Origin: a bacterium
GTDB taxonomy: Bacteria > Pseudomonadota > Alphaproteobacteria > SP197
Direction of reading: 5' to 3'
NCBI GenBank assembly: GCA_028821455.1
Contig: JAPPGE010000020.1
Span: 1 to 45,449, forward strand
DNA length: 45,449 nt
The position numbers and the translations under genes were made by a program. Each line of letters opens with the position of its first letter. Position 1 is the stretch's first letter. The notes under the pieces were generated by a model. The model did no database searches. It was not told where the DNA came from and was given only the letters and a program-made list of their open reading frames with translations. This document shows, in pieces, positions 42,912 through 45,449 of the stretch.

Positions 42912-44732
42912 ATGATGAACCTGCGCAACGTTGCGATCATCGCCCATGTCGATCACGGAAAGACGACGCTGGTGGACGTTTTGTTCCGCCATTCGGGCAC
43001 CTTCCGTGACAACCAGAGGGTCGCCGACAGGGCGCTTGATTCGAATGACCTCGAGCGTGAGCGCGGCATCACCATTCTTGCCAAGTGCACCTCGGTGGTC
43101 TGGGAAGGGACCACCATCAACATCGTCGATACGCCCGGGCACGCCGACTTCGGAGGTGAGGTCGAACGCGTCCTCGGCATGGTGGATGGGGTTCTGGTGC
43201 TGGTGGACGCCACGGAAGGCCCGATGCCACAGACCAGATTCGTGCTCTCCAAGGCACTGGCGCTCGGGCTGAGACCGATGTGCGTCGTCAACAAGGTCGA
43301 CCGGCCGGATCAGCGGGCGCGTGAAGTCGAAGAGGAAATGTTCGACCTCTTCGCGTCCCTCGATGCCAGCGATGAACAGCTCGAGTTTCCGACCCTCTTC
43401 GCCTCGGCCAAGGAAGGCTGGGCATCGTCGACGCCACAGCGCGATGCCGACGACATGAGTGCGTTGTTCCGGGCGATTCTCGACCACGTTCCGCCTCCGA
43501 TCATCGACAGCTCGGAGGACTTTCGCATGCTGGCCACGATCCTGGAGGCCGACCCCTGGCTCGGCAGGATCGTGACCGGACGCATCGCCTCGGGTTGCGT
43601 GCGCCCCAACATGACGGTCAACGCCCTCTCCCGTGACGGCGGCCTCATCGAAACCACCAGAATCACCAAGGTTCTGGCTCGCCGCGGACTGGAGAGCGTG
43701 GCGCTGGAGGAGGCGCACGCCGGAGACATCGTCTCGCTTGCGGGCCTGGGTGTGGCGACGGTCGCCGACACGGTAGCCAGCCCCGGCGCAAAGGACCCCC
43801 TTCCGGCAACGCCGATCGATCCCTCGACCATCGCCATCACCTTCTCGATCAACGATGCGCCCCTGGCGGGTCTCGAGGGCGACAAGGTGACGTCGCGCGT
43901 GCTTCGCGACCGCCTGATCAGGGAAGCCGAGGGCAATGTCGCCATTGACGTCTCCCCGGTGCCGGACGAGGACGCGCTTGAGGTATCGGGGCGCGGCGAG
44001 CTTCAGTTGGCCGTCCTGATCGAACAGATGCGCCGGGAAGGCTACGAGATGTCGATCAGCCGACCGCGCGTGCTGCTGCGCAGCAATCCGGAAAACGGAG
44101 CGCTTGAGGAGCCGATCGAGGAAGTCGTGGTGGACGTCGACACCGACCACGCTGGCGCCGTGGTGGAAACCCTATCCCGTCGCAGGGGAGAACTCAGGGA
44201 CATGAGAACGCTATCCGGCGGCAAGCAGCGTCTCGTCTTCCAGTGCCCGTCGCGGGGACTGATCGGCTACCACGGCGAGTTCCTCGGCCGGACCCGGGGG
44301 ACCGGCGTCATGCACCGCGTCTTTCATGCATACGGGCCGCATCGCGGGCGGCTGCCGACACGGCGCCAGGGTGTCCTCGTGTCTCTGGAGCGAGGGAGGG
44401 CATCGGGCTATGCCCTCTTTGGCCTCGAGGACAGGGGCCGCCTGATGATCGGCCCGGGCGAAGATGTCTATCCCGGCATGATCATCGGCGAGCACAGCCG
44501 CGGCAACGATCTCGACGTCAACCCTCTCAAGTCCAAACAGCTCACCAACTTTCGGGCGGCCGGCAAGGATGACGCCCTCGACCTTTCTCCGCCGATGCGT
44601 CTCACCCTGGAACAGGCGATCGCCTGGATCGACGAAGACGAACTTGTCGAAGTCACGCCTCTGTCCATTCGCCTGCGCAAGCGCTATCTCGATGTCCACG
44701 AACGCCGCCGCCACGCCCGCGCTAGAGGGTGA
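42912..44732 (+). CDS. typA: Translational GTPase BipA/TypA
   Basis: 606-aa ribosome-binding GTPase related to EF-G. G1 is AHVDHGKTT, with switch [12 protein letters not shown]3 [15 protein letters not shown] and G4 NKVDRPDQR. Later domains include the CTD signature with [18 protein letters not shown] near residue 550. It helps assemble the 50S subunit and is needed under cold or stress. ATG 42912 or the adjacent 42915 is the start, because the G domain begins immediately; the frame is open further upstream without family character. Confidence 0.96.
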   Translation: MMNLRNVAIIAHVDHGKTTLVDVLFRHSGTFRDNQRVADRALDSNDLERERGITILAKCTSVVWEGTTINIVDTPGHADFGGEVERVLGMVDGVLVLVDATEGPMPQTRFVLSKALALGLRPMCVVNKVDRPDQRAREVEEEMFDLFASLDASDEQLEFPTLFASAKEGWASSTPQRDADDMSALFRAILDHVPPPIIDSSEDFRMLATILEADPWLGRIVTGRIASGCVRPNMTVNALSRDGGLIETTRITKVLARRGLESVALEEAHAGDIVSLAGLGVATVADTVASPGAKDPLPATPIDPSTIAITFSINDAPLAGLEGDKVTSRVLRDRLIREAEGNVAIDVSPVPDEDALEVSGRGELQLAVLIEQMRREGYEMSISRPRVLLRSNPENGALEEPIEEVVVDVDTDHAGAVVETLSRRRGELRDMRTLSGGKQRLVFQCPSRGLIGYHGEFLGRTRGTGVMHRVFHAYGPHRGRLPTRRQGVLVSLERGRASGYALFGLEDRGRLMIGPGEDVYPGMIIGEHSRGNDLDVNPLKSKQLTNFRAAGKDDALDLSPPMRLTLEQAIAWIDEDELVEVTPLSIRLRKRYLDVHERRRHARARG

Positions 44733-44940
44733 GTCCGACGTTCGAATGCAATTCACTGGTTGAACGGTGCTCGATACCATTCGACAGGGTGCCATCGGGT
44801 ACACACGCGAGTTGGACTTCCCGCCAAGGAACATGGGGAATTCGCATTCCAGGTCACACCCAGCCCCCTCTCAAACACCGAAGGCACTGTCCTGACCGAC
44901 CACGACGGGCATGACCACTGCCCCTATCGCTCTCCCAATC

Positions 44941-45381
44941 TCAATGACTCTCCCGAAGAGCGCTGGGGAACGCAAACAACACCTGCTCCTTACCCGCTTC
45001 GATCTTCGCGTTGAACCGGCTGAGCGCGGAAGCCGAGACGTCGTGCGCAACTTCAATGCGCGACCTGTGCAGTTTGGAACGTACGTCACCTTGATGTGAG
45101 GACCTGCCTGAACCGGATCGGGATTTGCTGTCAGACGCAACTACTCGGCGACGTAATCGACTCGTCAGGTCATCGACGGCGCTGACGTCCCATGTCACCG
45201 TGTCATTTGGCCAATACTCGACGATCACATTCGGCCACAGTGACAGGACGCTTGGCAGGGACTCGTCTTCGAGGCGGGTCATCTTGGGTTTGCCGTCCTC
45301 GAGCGTTCCGCACCGACGCAGAGAGCCTCCTAAACCAAGTGTTATGATTTGGGACTTATATCGAGAAGTTGACAGCGTCAT
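44941..45381 (-). CDS. Hypothetical protein
   Basis: 146-aa protein with no recognised family. GGAGG lies 8 nt before ATG 45381, the best reason to call it. The N-terminal half looks like a folded domain (SQIITLGLGGSLRRCGTLEDG and VLSLWPNVIVEYWPND), while the middle is Arg/Ser-rich and likely flexible. No signal peptide or membrane segment is visible. It may be an accessory gene; nothing in its position suggests a role. Confidence 0.5.
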   Translation of the reverse strand: MTLSTSRYKSQIITLGLGGSLRRCGTLEDGKPKMTRLEDESLPSVLSLWPNVIVEYWPNDTVTWDVSAVDDLTSRLRRRVVASDSKSRSGSGRSSHQGDVRSKLHRSRIEVAHDVSASALSRFNAKIEAGKEQVLFAFPSALRESH

Positions 45382-45449
45382 GCTGCCATCCTCCGATCGA
45401 TTTCGCGGTTCACAGGCCCGGCAACCCGGCAACCTCCCCGCGCAGATGC

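Noticed and set aside
42656..42940. 94-aa minus-strand frame between HU and typA
   Set aside because: Overlaps the typA start and shows no conserved features; treated as chance.

Overview
The window is a high-GC, gene-dense stretch of an alphaproteobacterial chromosome, probably from a Rhodospirillales-like or marine/host-associated lineage. The class is suggested by a DUF1476 (F1Fo-ATPase zeta/inhibitor) gene, the order purC-purS-purQ-purL-bolA-monothiol glutaredoxin, and a DsbA-like gene directly before smc. No rRNA, tRNA, CRISPR array or intact insertion sequence was seen.

Layout. (1) 0.1-6 kb: a Tat-exported family-5 solute-binding protein diverges from a Rieske oxygenase plus an old-yellow-enzyme/4Fe-4S flavoprotein, a pair resembling stachydrine (proline betaine) demethylation enzymes; a decayed GNAT gene follows. 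(2) 6.3-11.4 kb: an exported beta-lactamase-fold serine hydrolase diverges from a peptide/nickel-type ABC transporter (two permeases, one fused double ATPase, no adjacent binding protein). (3) 11.7-16.8 kb: AbrB/PIN toxin-antitoxin pair, DsbA-like protein, Smc. (4) 16.9-25.2 kb: a tightly packed operon for corrinoid- and tetrahydrofolate-dependent methyl metabolism: corrinoid protein, DUF1638 protein, small 'virulence factor' family protein, MetF-like, MetV-like 8-Cys protein, second MetF-like, methyl-THF:corrinoid methyltransferase and an ASKHA/2Fe-2S corrinoid activator. The last of these overlaps purB. No MttB-type substrate methyltransferase is present. (5) 25.2-30.7 kb: purC-S-Q-L, bolA, glutaredoxin and a DOPA-dioxygenase-family gene. 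(6) 30.8-34.3 kb: an accessory stretch with an unknown protein, a GSU2403-type nucleotidyltransferase-fold protein and a selenoprotein. (7) 34.6-41.5 kb: quinone reductase-like, MBL hydrolase, cupin, a second Rieske oxygenase and a complete PotDBCA-type ABC importer. (8) 41.5-45.4 kb: truncated RhuM-family gene, HU protein, BipA/TypA GTPase and a hypothetical protein.

Two observations stand out. First, a gene of the glycine/sarcosine/betaine reductase selenoprotein B family is interrupted by one in-frame UGA exactly where the family's redox U-x-x-C motif is expected, and a long stem-loop with a GUG apical loop follows the UGA; together this reads as selenocysteine with a bacterial SECIS. Second, the corrinoid/THF operon contains two conserved but functionally undefined partners (DUF1638 and the 100-aa 'virulence factor' protein) and is translationally coupled to purine synthesis, suggesting that methyl groups stripped from methylated amines are oxidised on THF and can feed purine carbons. 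The two Rieske modules fit a lifestyle of importing and demethylating quaternary amines, but all substrates are inferred.
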